A stretch of DNA of 64,000 nt from Methanobacteriota archaeon. Lineage in GTDB: Archaea > Halobacteriota > Methanomicrobia > Methanomicrobiales > Methanospirillaceae. Below the pieces are notes generated by a model. That model ran no database searches. It had not been told where the DNA came from and was given only the letters and a program-made list of their open reading frames with translations. Positions 34,556-43,508 of this stretch are shown one piece after another; the first letter of the stretch is position 1; every line of letters starts with the position of its first letter. The position numbers were made by a program, and so were the translations under genes. The stretch covers positions 1 through 64,000 of the forward strand of contig JAKPPB010000028.1 in assembly GCA_029547605.1 (NCBI GenBank). The letters run 5' to 3'.

Positions 34556-35053
34556 TTACAGGAATGACCATTCCTGAAGGTGCAGGGACGGCGTCGGGAC
34601 AACTCTGATATCCACTTCATCCGGAACACCACTGACCAGTATTCCGGAGGCGTTGCCGAGCAGGCGAATGCCCCCCATCTCTTCAGATGAGCAGAGCAGG
34701 TGCTGCTCCGGATGTGTCCCCCTCTCGATCGTGCAGGAGAGGAGGATCTCTTCTCCCGCCGACACGACGTAGCGGAGCCGGCGGGACCCGGGATGGTTGC
34801 GGGGTATCACCACGAGGGGCAGCCGGTGCGTCCTGACCAGTTCAATCAGCATCCAGGCAGCATCAGGCGATCCTCCTTCCGGCGCAGACACAGCGACCAC
34901 GTGGGTGGGCTCCAGTGTCTGGCAATATTCTTCATCATATGTCTCGATGCATAGCGGAAAGCGGGAGCTGGCCTGCCCGGCGAGAAGGAACGACGAATTT
35001 CCTTTGATCAGGAGGAGTGTGTCATCCCGGACCTGAATGATTCTCTCTTGCAG
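34556..35053 (-). CDS. Hypothetical protein after the FlaJ-like gene, probably with a non-standard start
   Basis: The conserved-looking part starts near ILQERIIQVRDDTLLLIKG and runs 165 residues, with alternating strands and helices (THVVAVSAPEGGSPDAAWMLIELV, RLPLVVIPRNHPGSRRL) but no recognised family. A perfect AGGAGG ribosome site lies at 35064-35069, right after the stop of the FlaJ-like gene. No ATG, GTG or TTG follows in frame at normal distance; the nearest candidate is CTG at 35053-35051, 10 bases away. A frame with ATG at 35116 exists but overlaps the upstream gene by 49 bases. The start is therefore uncertain. Confidence 0.55.
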   Translation of the reverse strand: MQERIIQVRDDTLLLIKGNSSFLLAGQASSRFPLCIETYDEEYCQTLEPTHVVAVSAPEGGSPDAAWMLIELVRTHRLPLVVIPRNHPGSRRLRYVVSAGEEILLSCTIERGTHPEQHLLCSSEEMGGIRLLGNASGILVSGVPDEVDIRVVPTPSLHLQEWSFL

Positions 35054-35067
35054 TATACGGATTCCTC

Positions 35068-37002
35068 CTATATGAACAGGTTGAAGATAACCAGTGCGAT
35101 GACCATCATGATGCACGAGTGCTTGATCCCGGCTTTGATGGAACCCTCTCCCATCTGCCCGGCGATGAGGCCGGACAGGAGTGCCTGCAGGACCACAGAG
35201 TGGAACATCAGCCGCAGGATTGCCTTGATGGAAGCTGCGCTTACGTTTGAGATCGCGGTTCCCTGGGGTATTCCGCCCGCATCGACGCTTCCGAGGATGG
35301 GGAGGAAGTTATTCGAGATAACCGCGACGACGAAGACGAACACCACAAATGCAAGGTAGATAATTGCCGTATAGATGAACATCTCGGAGAGACGTTCCCT
35401 TTTCAGGAGATCTGACATCTTGGCATCGCTCGCTGCGATGGCAAGAACGTCCCCGATCGATCCGCTCATCTGGCTGGCCTTGGTGATGAGGGTCACTGTC
35501 CGGGCGATCAGTGGCGTCCTGATCCGGTCTTCGAAGCGGATAAGCGCGTCAGAGAAACTTGCCCCCCAGTCGATGTCCCGCTTGATCCGCTTGATCTCGT
35601 AGGAGAGGAGCCCGAGATTGGTGTTGACCATGATTCCGATGGCCTGGGCAATAGTCAGTCCGACCTGGTTGATACCGGCCATCCTGTCCAGGAACTCGGG
35701 TATCAGGGACTCCATGCCCTGGACATTCCGGCGCCACATCTCGTAGAAGAATGCGTAAGGCACAAGGACGATAAGCAGTGCGATCATGACGTGATCGTCT
35801 ACCACGTCGATATAGATCTCGATGTCCTGATATTGGGGGACTACCAGGAAGACGGCGATGATGTAGATAAGGGCTATTGGAACAGTGATGAAGAGCGTGA
35901 GGTTGTAGTTCTTCTGGAACGCATCGAACGGGTGACGGAGGAACTCGCGTGCGTTCCTTACCCGGTCATAATGAACGAGTCGCGCAAAAAAGGGCTCCTC
36001 GCCCTCCTTGTGATAGACATTGACGTCACTGTACTCGTGCAGCCATTTCACGCGGACAAAACGCTCAACGGTCTCTCCCTTGAGAGAGATGATGTCGATG
36101 AGCAATATGAAGACCGCGGAACCGATGGGAAAGACGAGGTAGATCACCGCCGTCAGCTGGAGGATTGCAACCCCGCCCATCATCCCCATCACGACCATGA
36201 TGATAATGAGGAAGAGCGGTCCTGCAACAAAAAGAGTCACGTAGGACTCGGCGACGAGGGAAAGGAAGCTCAAAAACTGTTTCTGTTCGAACCGTGCCTC
36301 TTCCTGGTAAAGCCTGACGCGGCCGGAGAGGAAGCTCACAAGGTCGCCGCCGCTCTCGATCACCGAGACCATGTCTTCAAGGAACTGTTTCAGTTTCTCG
36401 GAAGGAGTGGTCTCCATCAGGTGGCGGATGGCAGAGACCACGTCATATCCGAAGAAGTCCGCGTCCCTGACGACCTGCCTGAACTCGAGGGCCACCTCCC
36501 CGTAAATTTTTGAGTTCTCGGAGAGGGAACGAAAGATTGTCATCAATTGTGCTCCACCCTTGCGCATTGCATACATGTAAGCCACGGCATTGTGGAGAGT
36601 GAGGTTGATCTTGGTGGCCCTGTTGCCTTTCTGCATGCCAGGGTATTTCAGTGCGATGAAATAGATGAGAAGGGACCCGATGAAGAACGCGATGACCGCC
36701 ACTGCGACCTTTGCAACCAGCATACCTGGAGAGAGGGGGTCCAGCTCCTGCGATATGGGAAAGTTGAACACGTTGTAAATGTGGATATAGCCACCCGTGT
36801 GTGCAGATGCCAGGAGTGACTGCGTCAGCCAGTACCCAAGCACCGCAAACCCTGCACCTGCCAGGACCGCGACCTCGATCGACCGGATAAGATAGCGCTC
36901 AAGCGTCACTCCCGCCCTTGAGGAGATGAGGTTTGCCTGAAGGTCCTGGTAGCGCAGGGGATTGCGTTCAATCCTCCTCCTGATCAGGGCATTGAAGATC
37001 AT
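35068..37002 (-). CDS. FlaJ/TadC-like secretion-system membrane protein (double T2SSF)
   Basis: The 644-residue protein has about nine hydrophobic segments in two groups, each preceded by a cytoplasmic region with T2SSF-like helices (for example LEFRQVVRDADFFGYDVVSAIRHLM, and LIRFEDRIRTPLIARTVTLITKASQ). This is the duplicated membrane platform of archaeal type IV pilus and related motors. It shares an ATGA overlap with the ATPase gene upstream. No pilin or prepilin peptidase gene is seen nearby, so the secreted or assembled substrate is unknown. Confidence 0.87.
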   Translation of the reverse strand: MIFNALIRRRIERNPLRYQDLQANLISSRAGVTLERYLIRSIEVAVLAGAGFAVLGYWLTQSLLASAHTGGYIHIYNVFNFPISQELDPLSPGMLVAKVAVAVIAFFIGSLLIYFIALKYPGMQKGNRATKINLTLHNAVAYMYAMRKGGAQLMTIFRSLSENSKIYGEVALEFRQVVRDADFFGYDVVSAIRHLMETTPSEKLKQFLEDMVSVIESGGDLVSFLSGRVRLYQEEARFEQKQFLSFLSLVAESYVTLFVAGPLFLIIIMVVMGMMGGVAILQLTAVIYLVFPIGSAVFILLIDIISLKGETVERFVRVKWLHEYSDVNVYHKEGEEPFFARLVHYDRVRNAREFLRHPFDAFQKNYNLTLFITVPIALIYIIAVFLVVPQYQDIEIYIDVVDDHVMIALLIVLVPYAFFYEMWRRNVQGMESLIPEFLDRMAGINQVGLTIAQAIGIMVNTNLGLLSYEIKRIKRDIDWGASFSDALIRFEDRIRTPLIARTVTLITKASQMSGSIGDVLAIAASDAKMSDLLKRERLSEMFIYTAIIYLAFVVFVFVVAVISNNFLPILGSVDAGGIPQGTAISNVSAASIKAILRLMFHSVVLQALLSGLIAGQMGEGSIKAGIKHSCIMMVIALVIFNLFI

Positions 37003-38663
37003 TCCAGTACCAAGGCGAGGTTCCCGAGGTTCTCAGTCACGCGGGCCGGGTTGATGCTGTATGCCTGGAAGATACGGGATACCCGGATGTAGTCGATGAT
37101 CTCCTGTTGCTGCATCGCTTCGAGGATCTTCTTGCGGGTCTCTATCTCCTGGTCGAGCCGCTCCCTGCTCCACCCGCGCCGCTCCGCGATATCGGCATAA
37201 ATTTGCGACCTGCCCTTATAATTGAAGATGTCCCTGACAGGATCATAGGTAAAGACCGTGTTTACCCTGAGATTTCCCGTGCTGGGGTCTATCCCCGCGA
37301 TCTCCACAATCTCGAGGCAGCGTCGGACCCGTTCCGTGCCACGGTATACCAGTGCCTGCACGCTGACAATGTTGAGGGCAGTGACCATGTTCCTCGGGAC
37401 ATTCAGGGGCTCATTCTCGAGCCGGTGGATGGCTGCATCCACGCTTCCGGCGTGCATGGTGGAGAAGGTGGTATGCCCGGTGTTCATCGCCTGGAAGAGG
37501 GTCTGTGCCTCGACACCCCTGACCTCCCCTACGAGGATATATTCGGGCCTCTGTCGCATCGCTGCACGAAGAAGGTCGAACATGGAGATGATGTTGGACC
37601 CTTCTGAAACCGTCTCCCTCGTCACACTCGCGATCCAGTTCTCATGGAACAGGGTGATCTCACGGGTATCCTCAATACTCACCACCTTGGCCATCGGGGG
37701 GATGAAGAGCGAGACGGCGTTCAGTGAAGAGGTCTTCCCAGATGCAGTCCCACCGATAAAGAGGAGGCTCTTGTTGTTCTCGATTGCCATCCAGAAGTAC
37801 GCAAGTTCATCGGCGCTGAAGGTTCCGTATTCCATCAGTTCGACGGGAGAGAAGGGGTCCTCGCGGAACTTTCGTATGGTAAAGGAGGTCCCTCTTGTTG
37901 TAACCTCTGTCCCAAGGGTCAGCTGGAGTCTCGAGCCGTCAGGCAGGGTTGCGTCGAGCATGGGTGTACCCGTTGAGATGTGCTTCCCTGACCGCTGTGC
38001 AAGGGTGATTGCGAGCGAATTGAGTACATCCGCCTCGAACCTGATGTTCGTTTTGACATTCCGGTACTTTCGGTGATAGAGGAATATCGGGATCCGGTGG
38101 CCATCGCAGGAGATGTCCTCGAGGTAGGGGTCTCGCATCAGGGCATCGATCCGCCCCCAGCCGAGGAAGTTGCGGATGAGGTAGTACTGGAGTCGGAAGA
38201 GGCCCCCCTCCTCGAGAGTAATGCCGTATTCATGCAGAAGATCATGCATCTTCTCCATCAGCAGGGCTTTTCGGTCTTTTCCAAGCTCGTCATCGGTGAG
38301 GATAAGAGCGGAACGCATGTCTTCGTGGGTCCTTTCAAGGAGTTCATATTCAAACTCCGAGAGCCTTGGCTCGTAAAGGAGGTATTCGTACTGGTTGGTG
38401 TTCTCGTTCAATGCGATGTCCACGAGCGACCTGCCCTCGTCTACCCAGTAGCGTTCGACTTCACGGTATCCGGGCGGCAGGTCCGCATCCACAAGGGGAC
38501 CATGTACCTTGAAGTCATATTCCGGGAGGACTGATGTGGATTTTTTCCGTCTGATGATATGCGAAATGGAAAAGTCGGGCGGCGTGGTGTCTACCTCGTC
38601 GCTGCCCTTCACCGGCCTGAGCCGGTTGGCAATCCCCTTCAGGTCCGGAACTTTGAGTGGCAC
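36999..38663 (-). CDS. FlaI/GspE-like secretion ATPase
   Basis: This hexameric motor ATPase would power assembly with the FlaJ-like platform. I chose GTG 38663, which follows AGGAGAGGGAG, giving 554 residues; the frame is open to 38732. The Walker A motif GGTASGKT lies at 314-321, with the Asp box IEDTREITL and the Walker B/His box region EYILVGEVRG and NTGHTTFSTMHAG after it. An N-terminal extension of about 100 residues precedes the family core. The TATA box at 38733-38743 is about 70 bases upstream of the GTG, which supports the start chosen. Confidence 0.9.
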   Translation of the reverse strand: MPLKVPDLKGIANRLRPVKGSDEVDTTPPDFSISHIIRRKKSTSVLPEYDFKVHGPLVDADLPPGYREVERYWVDEGRSLVDIALNENTNQYEYLLYEPRLSEFEYELLERTHEDMRSALILTDDELGKDRKALLMEKMHDLLHEYGITLEEGGLFRLQYYLIRNFLGWGRIDALMRDPYLEDISCDGHRIPIFLYHRKYRNVKTNIRFEADVLNSLAITLAQRSGKHISTGTPMLDATLPDGSRLQLTLGTEVTTRGTSFTIRKFREDPFSPVELMEYGTFSADELAYFWMAIENNKSLLFIGGTASGKTSSLNAVSLFIPPMAKVVSIEDTREITLFHENWIASVTRETVSEGSNIISMFDLLRAAMRQRPEYILVGEVRGVEAQTLFQAMNTGHTTFSTMHAGSVDAAIHRLENEPLNVPRNMVTALNIVSVQALVYRGTERVRRCLEIVEIAGIDPSTGNLRVNTVFTYDPVRDIFNYKGRSQIYADIAERRGWSRERLDQEIETRKKILEAMQQQEIIDYIRVSRIFQAYSINPARVTENLGNLALVLE

Positions 38664-38732
38664 GAAATCTCCCTCTCCTGAGACCAGGCGCTGGGCGCGT
38701 CCTCTGTTGTAGTGATTGGTTTCCCTGCACAC

Positions 38733-38743
38733 CTATATAAATG
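38733..38743. promoter_or_regulatory. TATA box upstream of the secretion ATPase gene
   Basis: CTATATAAATG reads TTTATATAG on the minus strand, about 70 bases before GTG 38663. The intergenic region also serves the KaiC-like operon on the + strand. Confidence 0.5.
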
Positions 38744-38866
38744 CATGATTGAGGAACTGATCCCACGTGGCCGCAAATCGTGCATGAAGCCATAATCTCT
38801 CATGTATGACAGAAATCTACATGTATTTTAGACCCCTCACTCTTCATGAAATGAGTGAGGTTCTGC

Positions 38867-39691
38867 ATGCATGATACGGCGCGCCGGATAATGCCTACCG
38901 GTATTTCATCACTTGACCCGGTGATAGAGGGGGGAGTGCCTCCCGGCTCTCTCATTCTCCTTCTCGGCGACATTGGAGCCGGGAACAACGAATTCGTCTA
39001 CAGTTCCGTCATGCTCCTTTCCAGGATGAAGCAAAAACCTGCGGGTGATGGACTCGTGCTTCCGGCTGAAATCGACTATATCACGTTCACCAAGGGCAGT
39101 GCCGATATCAGGGAAGAGATGCAGAGATCGTTCCATCCGGATCTGACCCGGGCACTGGGAGACGTCAAGTTCAAGGACCTCTCGCATATCTATTTTGATT
39201 CAAGCATTATCCCACTGGACTGGTACTCTGAAAAAGACATCATTTCCCGCCTCCAGTCAAGGGGAGAGCATGACCAGATCCTCGGCAACCTTGCGTCCGA
39301 GCTGAACAGGATACCGAAGAACAGCGTCGTCGTGCTTGACTCCATCACTGACCTTGCCACGCAGTTCAACAAGATAGGCAAATGGAATGATTTTTCAGCA
39401 TTCCTGCGGGGTTTGCAGCGGGTGGCGAAGGAATGGAGCACCACTGTGTATCTTCTCCTCACCAAGGGCATCCTTGATACCCCCCGCGAGCTGGAAGTCG
39501 CGGACGCAGCGGATGCAGTCCTCTTCTTCAGGTGGGAGGAGACACCAGGAGCAAGGCGGCAGCGCGTAATGTATATCGAGAAGTTCCGCGGTCTGATGCC
39601 TTATCTCGAAGATAAGGACCTGGTGAAATTTGCCGTCCGGATCACCTCTACGGAAGGGTTCGATGTGAGCAACATCAGGGTGGTCATATGA
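38867..39691 (+). CDS. KaiC/RecA-like protein with degenerate Walker A
   Basis: The start is ATG 38867, six bases after GTGAGG. The 274-residue protein has the KaiC-type opening MPTGISSLDPVIEGGVPPGSLILLLG. Its Walker A position reads GDIGAGNN (34-41) instead of GxxGxGK(S/T): the essential lysine is N40 and the Ser/Thr is N41, so ATP binding or hydrolysis is probably lost. The Walker B-like SVVVLDSITDL is kept. An ATGA overlap couples it to an intact paralogue. A regulatory or structural partner in a heteromer is likely (inference). Confidence 0.82.
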   Translation: MHDTARRIMPTGISSLDPVIEGGVPPGSLILLLGDIGAGNNEFVYSSVMLLSRMKQKPAGDGLVLPAEIDYITFTKGSADIREEMQRSFHPDLTRALGDVKFKDLSHIYFDSSIIPLDWYSEKDIISRLQSRGEHDQILGNLASELNRIPKNSVVVLDSITDLATQFNKIGKWNDFSAFLRGLQRVAKEWSTTVYLLLTKGILDTPRELEVADAADAVLFFRWEETPGARRQRVMYIEKFRGLMPYLEDKDLVKFAVRITSTEGFDVSNIRVVI

Positions 39692-40386
39692 GCGAGGAGA
39701 GGGTCAAGATCGGGATCGAAGGCCTTGATCAGATGATGGGCGGGGGACTCATCCCCGGGAACATCTGCGCCATTATCGGTACCTATGGGACAGGAAAGAC
39801 CACGTTTGCCCTGGAATTCATATGGGAAGGGCTCAAGAAGGGGGAGAATGTCATCTACATCAGCCTCGAGGAACGTGAAGACCGCATCCTCCGTTACATG
39901 AATGATAAGGGCTGGGATACCACTCCCTACCGGGGAAGGGCGCTTTCCGTTCTGAAACTTGATCCCTCCGACTTCAACCTGGCCATCAACAGCATCAAGA
40001 ACGAGCTCCCTGCCCTTGTCAGCCAGCTGGGTGCGCAGCGGGTGGTGATCGACCCGGTCTCCCTTTTTGAGGATCTCTTTGACCGTGATTCCGACCGCAG
40101 AAGAGAGATGTTCAGGTTTGTCGACACCCTGCGGGACCAGCGCTGCACAATCGTCCTGACGAGTGAGACCGACAAGGACAATCCCTTTGCCAGCCGGCAT
40201 AACCTCATCGAGTACCTCGCTGACACGGTGATCCTCCTGCGCTACGTGAGGCCTTCTGATCTGACAGACGTACACCTTGCGCTCGAGGTAGTCAAGATGC
40301 GGCTCTCTGCACATTCACGGGAGATAAAGCCGTACGAGATCCAGCAGGGCCAGGTGCTGGTGTATACGGAAGCGAACGTGTTTTAG
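39688..40386 (+). CDS. KaiC-like RecA-superfamily ATPase
   Basis: The 232-residue single-domain KaiC homologue has a complete Walker A (GTYGTGKTT, 31-39), the catalytic EE pair in ISLEER near 58, and Walker B RVVIDPVSLF near 115. It overlaps the degenerate paralogue. The pair is divergent from FlaI/FlaJ-like genes. In the archaellum, FlaH is also a KaiC-fold protein acting with FlaI and FlaJ, so a similar role here is possible but unproven; it could instead be an independent signalling ATPase. Confidence 0.87.
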   Translation: MSEERVKIGIEGLDQMMGGGLIPGNICAIIGTYGTGKTTFALEFIWEGLKKGENVIYISLEEREDRILRYMNDKGWDTTPYRGRALSVLKLDPSDFNLAINSIKNELPALVSQLGAQRVVIDPVSLFEDLFDRDSDRRREMFRFVDTLRDQRCTIVLTSETDKDNPFASRHNLIEYLADTVILLRYVRPSDLTDVHLALEVVKMRLSAHSREIKPYEIQQGQVLVYTEANVF

Positions 40387-40394
40387 AGCATCAG

Positions 40395-40590
40395 CGGGCG
40401 GAAAACGGCTGCTGCGGGGGTATATGCAGGAACAGCCCCGAAATAGCCAAATGTTTTGTTGATGCGAGAATGAGTTGGGTGGGACGCATCCGTGGGAGTT
40501 ACCGGGTGAAAGCGCGCTGCAGGAGGCATATCAAAAACAGCCGCAAAATCGTCAACCGATCGGTTTATGCGAGGGATGTCCTGCAGCGCT
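40395..40590. repeat. Diverged tandem repeat with long inverted repeat
   Basis: Two related units, about 40397-40470 and 40508-40577, share GCTGC-rich, ATAT-, ACAGCC- and TTGATGCGAG/TTTATGCGAG-like blocks in the same order. The second unit is bounded by an 11-bp perfect inverted repeat, GCGCTGCAGGA (40514-40524) and TCCTGCAGCGC (40579-40589), with a 12-bp palindrome AACCGATCGGTT (40554-40565) inside. No gene is supported in this region. Confidence 0.5.
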
Positions 40591-40604
40591 AAAAAATAAA
40601 AAAA
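40591..40604 (-). terminator. T-tract terminator of the bofA-like gene
   Basis: On the minus strand TTTTATTTTTTT-like sequence lies 30-43 bases after the stop codon, a typical archaeal terminator for the lonB-tldD-tldE-bofA run. Confidence 0.5.
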
Positions 40605-40633
40605 TGGCAGGGTCATAGGGAGTTTTCTCCTCG

Positions 40634-40900
40634 CTAGAACCCCTCAATTCCGAGCAGGTGGAGCACGATCACGATGAGGGCTCCGGGAATGCCACCCAGG
40701 ATGCAGAGGAGGACGTTCACAAGGGAGTAAGGGACATCAGGCCTGCCGAGGCTTCCCATGATGTTGAACAGGTTCACGAAGAAGAGGATAAGGAGACCGA
40801 GGATGGAGTTGATGATCAGTTTTGTGATGTCCTTGATCAGGAAGAAGAGCGCCACTGCGATGATGATTCCGGCAATCAGGACTGCGAAATCTATATTCAT
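40634..40900 (-). CDS. BofA-like small membrane protein
   Basis: The 88-residue protein has two or three hydrophobic helices and the family-like segments LIINSILGLLILFFVNL and CILGGIPGALIVIVLHLLG, matching the pro-sigma-K processing inhibitor BofA family found in many methanogens. In Bacillus BofA restrains an intramembrane metalloprotease; no such target is known here. It is separated by only two bases from tldE, so it is probably in the lonB-tldD-tldE transcript. Confidence 0.8.
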   Translation of the reverse strand: MNIDFAVLIAGIIIAVALFFLIKDITKLIINSILGLLILFFVNLFNIMGSLGRPDVPYSLVNVLLCILGGIPGALIVIVLHLLGIEGF

Positions 40901-40902
40901 GC

Positions 40903-42186
40903 CTAATTACCAATGAGCGCCAGGTTTTTTAATCTTATCTCAGGCAGGACCATCGATCCGACAACTCTCTCTTCAGGGCTGATTCCCCCGGTCTCTTTGA
41001 GCATCTCAAATACATTCCCGGAGAGCATCGCTTTCCTGATGGGAAATTCGATATTTCCGTCGCACATGAAGAAGGCGTTTGAGAGTTCCACCGAGAAATC
41101 CCCTGACAGCGGGTTTGCGGTGTGCGCCCCGACCACGTCGTGGACGTGCACGACCTCATCCTCCACGACGTTGCCCCTCGGCCCGTCAAATGAGAGGACG
41201 TGGACTCCAATCGATGGCGAACCCCCGTGACCCCCACGCACCGCGCTTCCCGTGCTCTCTCTCTCGTACCGGTACGCAGTCTTCAGGTCATAGGCGAATT
41301 CACTGAGGATACCTCGTTCTACAAAATTGATCTTCCTTGCAGGACTGCCCTCCCCGTCCCACCGGCAACGCGAGAGGCCCTTGGGGTGGAACGGGTCATC
41401 AATGAGAGAGAGGGATGGGTCCATGACCTCCTGCGTAAGTAGTCCTGCGAGCCTCGATCGGCCAGCGTGCACGTTCTTCCCGCTCAGTGCCGGGACAAAG
41501 ACGCTGCCAAGGATCTGTGAGAGTGCTACGGGGGAGAGAACCACGTCATACGTGCCAGTCTTGATATCCTTTCCTCCCTGCGACGCGTATGCCAGATAGG
41601 CTGCCTTCTCCCCCACCTTCTGCGGATCAATATCCATTCTGCAGGATGCATCGAACTCGTATCCTGTGGACTGGCCGATGATCGCCTCGATACCTATGCT
41701 CACCATGCTCTCCTGCTCGAGGTATCTGACCCCGTTACTGTTTGCGAGCACAGAATTCGACTGCGAGACCTCGGCGGTCCCCGAAGTGATCTCCACGGGG
41801 TAGGCATCAGCCCCCTCGATCAGCCCCTGCAGGAGCTCACGGGTGGTCTCGTGGTTGGGAACGACTGCCGGATCGAAGTTCAGCGGGGCAGGATCGAGGG
41901 GGCAGGGCGCCGGCAGTCCCTTCCAGTTCTGTGGTGTTGCAAGGAGAGCGCTGGAAATCGCAGCGTCCAGGCAGTCTTCCCAGCGCTCCGGGTTGGTGGT
42001 CGCAGACGTTCCGATCCTTCCTTCATGGATTACCCGAAGGGAGAGTCCCTGGTGTTTAGAACCAGACGCATAATGGATCTCCCTTTTCCGAAGCCGGCCC
42101 GTCACCGTATCACCCGAGAATAGGTAGACCTCGAGCTCCGAGACTCTCCTCTCCCCCTCTTTTATAATTCGTTCAATGAGATCCAC
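40903..42186 (-). CDS. TldE/PmbA-family protein
   Basis: TldE (PmbA) is the inactive partner of the TldD metalloprotease and together they trim peptides. The 427-residue protein has the family features YASGSKHQGLSLRVIHEGRIG near residue 40 and the C-terminal EVVHVHDVVGAHTANPLSGDFSVELSNAFF region. It has no HExxxH motif. The start overlaps the tldD end by 14 bases. Confidence 0.9.
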   Translation of the reverse strand: MDLIERIIKEGERRVSELEVYLFSGDTVTGRLRKREIHYASGSKHQGLSLRVIHEGRIGTSATTNPERWEDCLDAAISSALLATPQNWKGLPAPCPLDPAPLNFDPAVVPNHETTRELLQGLIEGADAYPVEITSGTAEVSQSNSVLANSNGVRYLEQESMVSIGIEAIIGQSTGYEFDASCRMDIDPQKVGEKAAYLAYASQGGKDIKTGTYDVVLSPVALSQILGSVFVPALSGKNVHAGRSRLAGLLTQEVMDPSLSLIDDPFHPKGLSRCRWDGEGSPARKINFVERGILSEFAYDLKTAYRYERESTGSAVRGGHGGSPSIGVHVLSFDGPRGNVVEDEVVHVHDVVGAHTANPLSGDFSVELSNAFFMCDGNIEFPIRKAMLSGNVFEMLKETGGISPEERVVGSMVLPEIRLKNLALIGN

Positions 42187-43504
42187 TGCCGCCCACCACC
42201 GCGTTCAGAAGGAGCACGTGCGGTGCACCATCGCTCACCGGGACGCTCTGCCCGCCCTTGCCGCAGTATCCCTGGTGCATCGTCCGGTCTTTTGCGCAGA
42301 GCGAGATGGAGTGCAGTGTCCGGAGAATCTCACCAGAGAGTGAAACATCCCTTACCATCTCTCCCACCTCCCCGTCTTCAACCAGGTAACCGTACTCGGC
42401 ATTGAACTGGAATACCCCCCTCCCCGGGTCCACCTGTCCCCCCCGGGTTCCCTTGAGGAGGATCCCAGACCCGCACTCCCGGATCAGTTCTTCGAGAGAG
42501 CTGTCCCCGTCTTCTATGTAGGTGTTGCTCATCCGGACCTGGGGAGGCTCCCCTGGCATGGCCCGGGCGTTCCCGGCGTGCCCGTGGCCTACCGTGGCAA
42601 GGGTCTCTCTGCTGTGGAGGAATGCATTCATCACGCCGTGCCTGATGATCTCGGTCCTGCCAACCCTGCTTCCTTCCGCATCGAACGGCTCGAACCCGAA
42701 CTCGGGAAGGGAGGGGTCGTCAACGATGGTGATAACGGGACTCCCGATCCGTTCGCCTATCTTCCCGCCTAGCACCGAACTCCCTTCCTGAACGAGGTCC
42801 CCCTCGCTTGCGTGGCCTACCGCCTCATGCGCGAAGACCCCTGCAAGCTCGGGGTCAAGGACAGCGTTCATCGTTCCTCCCCTGGGAGTCCTTGCATCAA
42901 GAAGGGCGATTGCCCTTGCTGCCGCCTCCTTTCCATCCTCCTGGCGGTGGCGCAGGTTGAAATCCTGCAGAACGTGCCTGCGCACGTATCCCATCTGCAT
43001 GTCCCCCCCTCGCTCTGCGACGGCAAGGATGGAAAACCCCGACCTGGAGATGGAAAAGGAGAACTCGTTTCCGCTGCTGTCCTCGAAATGAACTTCCTCA
43101 AAACGCTCGATATAATTTGCCCGGGTGCTCTTTATCCCCTCAATTCGTGCACTTCTCTCAATCTCTGCCAGGAGTTGCTGCTTCTCCTGAAGGTCCACTT
43201 CTGCAGGGTCCTCCTTCATGCGAGGTACCGCGATGCTTCCTGCTGGGACATCTGCGAGGTGTACCTCTTGGCCGGTGAGTGAAGCAAGAACTGCTGCCTT
43301 TTCGACAAGTTCCTCGAACAGCTTTCCTCGCGGTCGCGTGTAGTGGTCGATCTCGAGAATTCCCCAGCCCCTTGGGCCAAGCACCCGGAGAATGGCACGA
43401 TCCAAAAACACAGTCCCCGCTGATTCCACGCGTGCATTGTCCATGTCCACGTGGGTGACGGTGCCCGTCACGTGGCGGATATCAAAATATCGGGCATCTG
43501 CCAT
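42173..43504 (-). CDS. tldD: TldD-family metalloprotease
   Basis: TldD is the catalytic subunit of a TldD-TldE peptidase. The 443-residue protein has the zinc motif HEAVGH (216-221), followed by ASEGD, and NTYIEDGDSSLEELI and RGGQVDPGRGVFQFNAEYG in the C-terminal half. It lies four bases after lonB, and overlaps tldE, so the three proteolytic genes form one unit. Confidence 0.92.
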   Translation of the reverse strand: MADARYFDIRHVTGTVTHVDMDNARVESAGTVFLDRAILRVLGPRGWGILEIDHYTRPRGKLFEELVEKAAVLASLTGQEVHLADVPAGSIAVPRMKEDPAEVDLQEKQQLLAEIERSARIEGIKSTRANYIERFEEVHFEDSSGNEFSFSISRSGFSILAVAERGGDMQMGYVRRHVLQDFNLRHRQEDGKEAAARAIALLDARTPRGGTMNAVLDPELAGVFAHEAVGHASEGDLVQEGSSVLGGKIGERIGSPVITIVDDPSLPEFGFEPFDAEGSRVGRTEIIRHGVMNAFLHSRETLATVGHGHAGNARAMPGEPPQVRMSNTYIEDGDSSLEELIRECGSGILLKGTRGGQVDPGRGVFQFNAEYGYLVEDGEVGEMVRDVSLSGEILRTLHSISLCAKDRTMHQGYCGKGGQSVPVSDGAPHVLLLNAVVGGSGSH

Positions 43505-43508
43505 GGCT

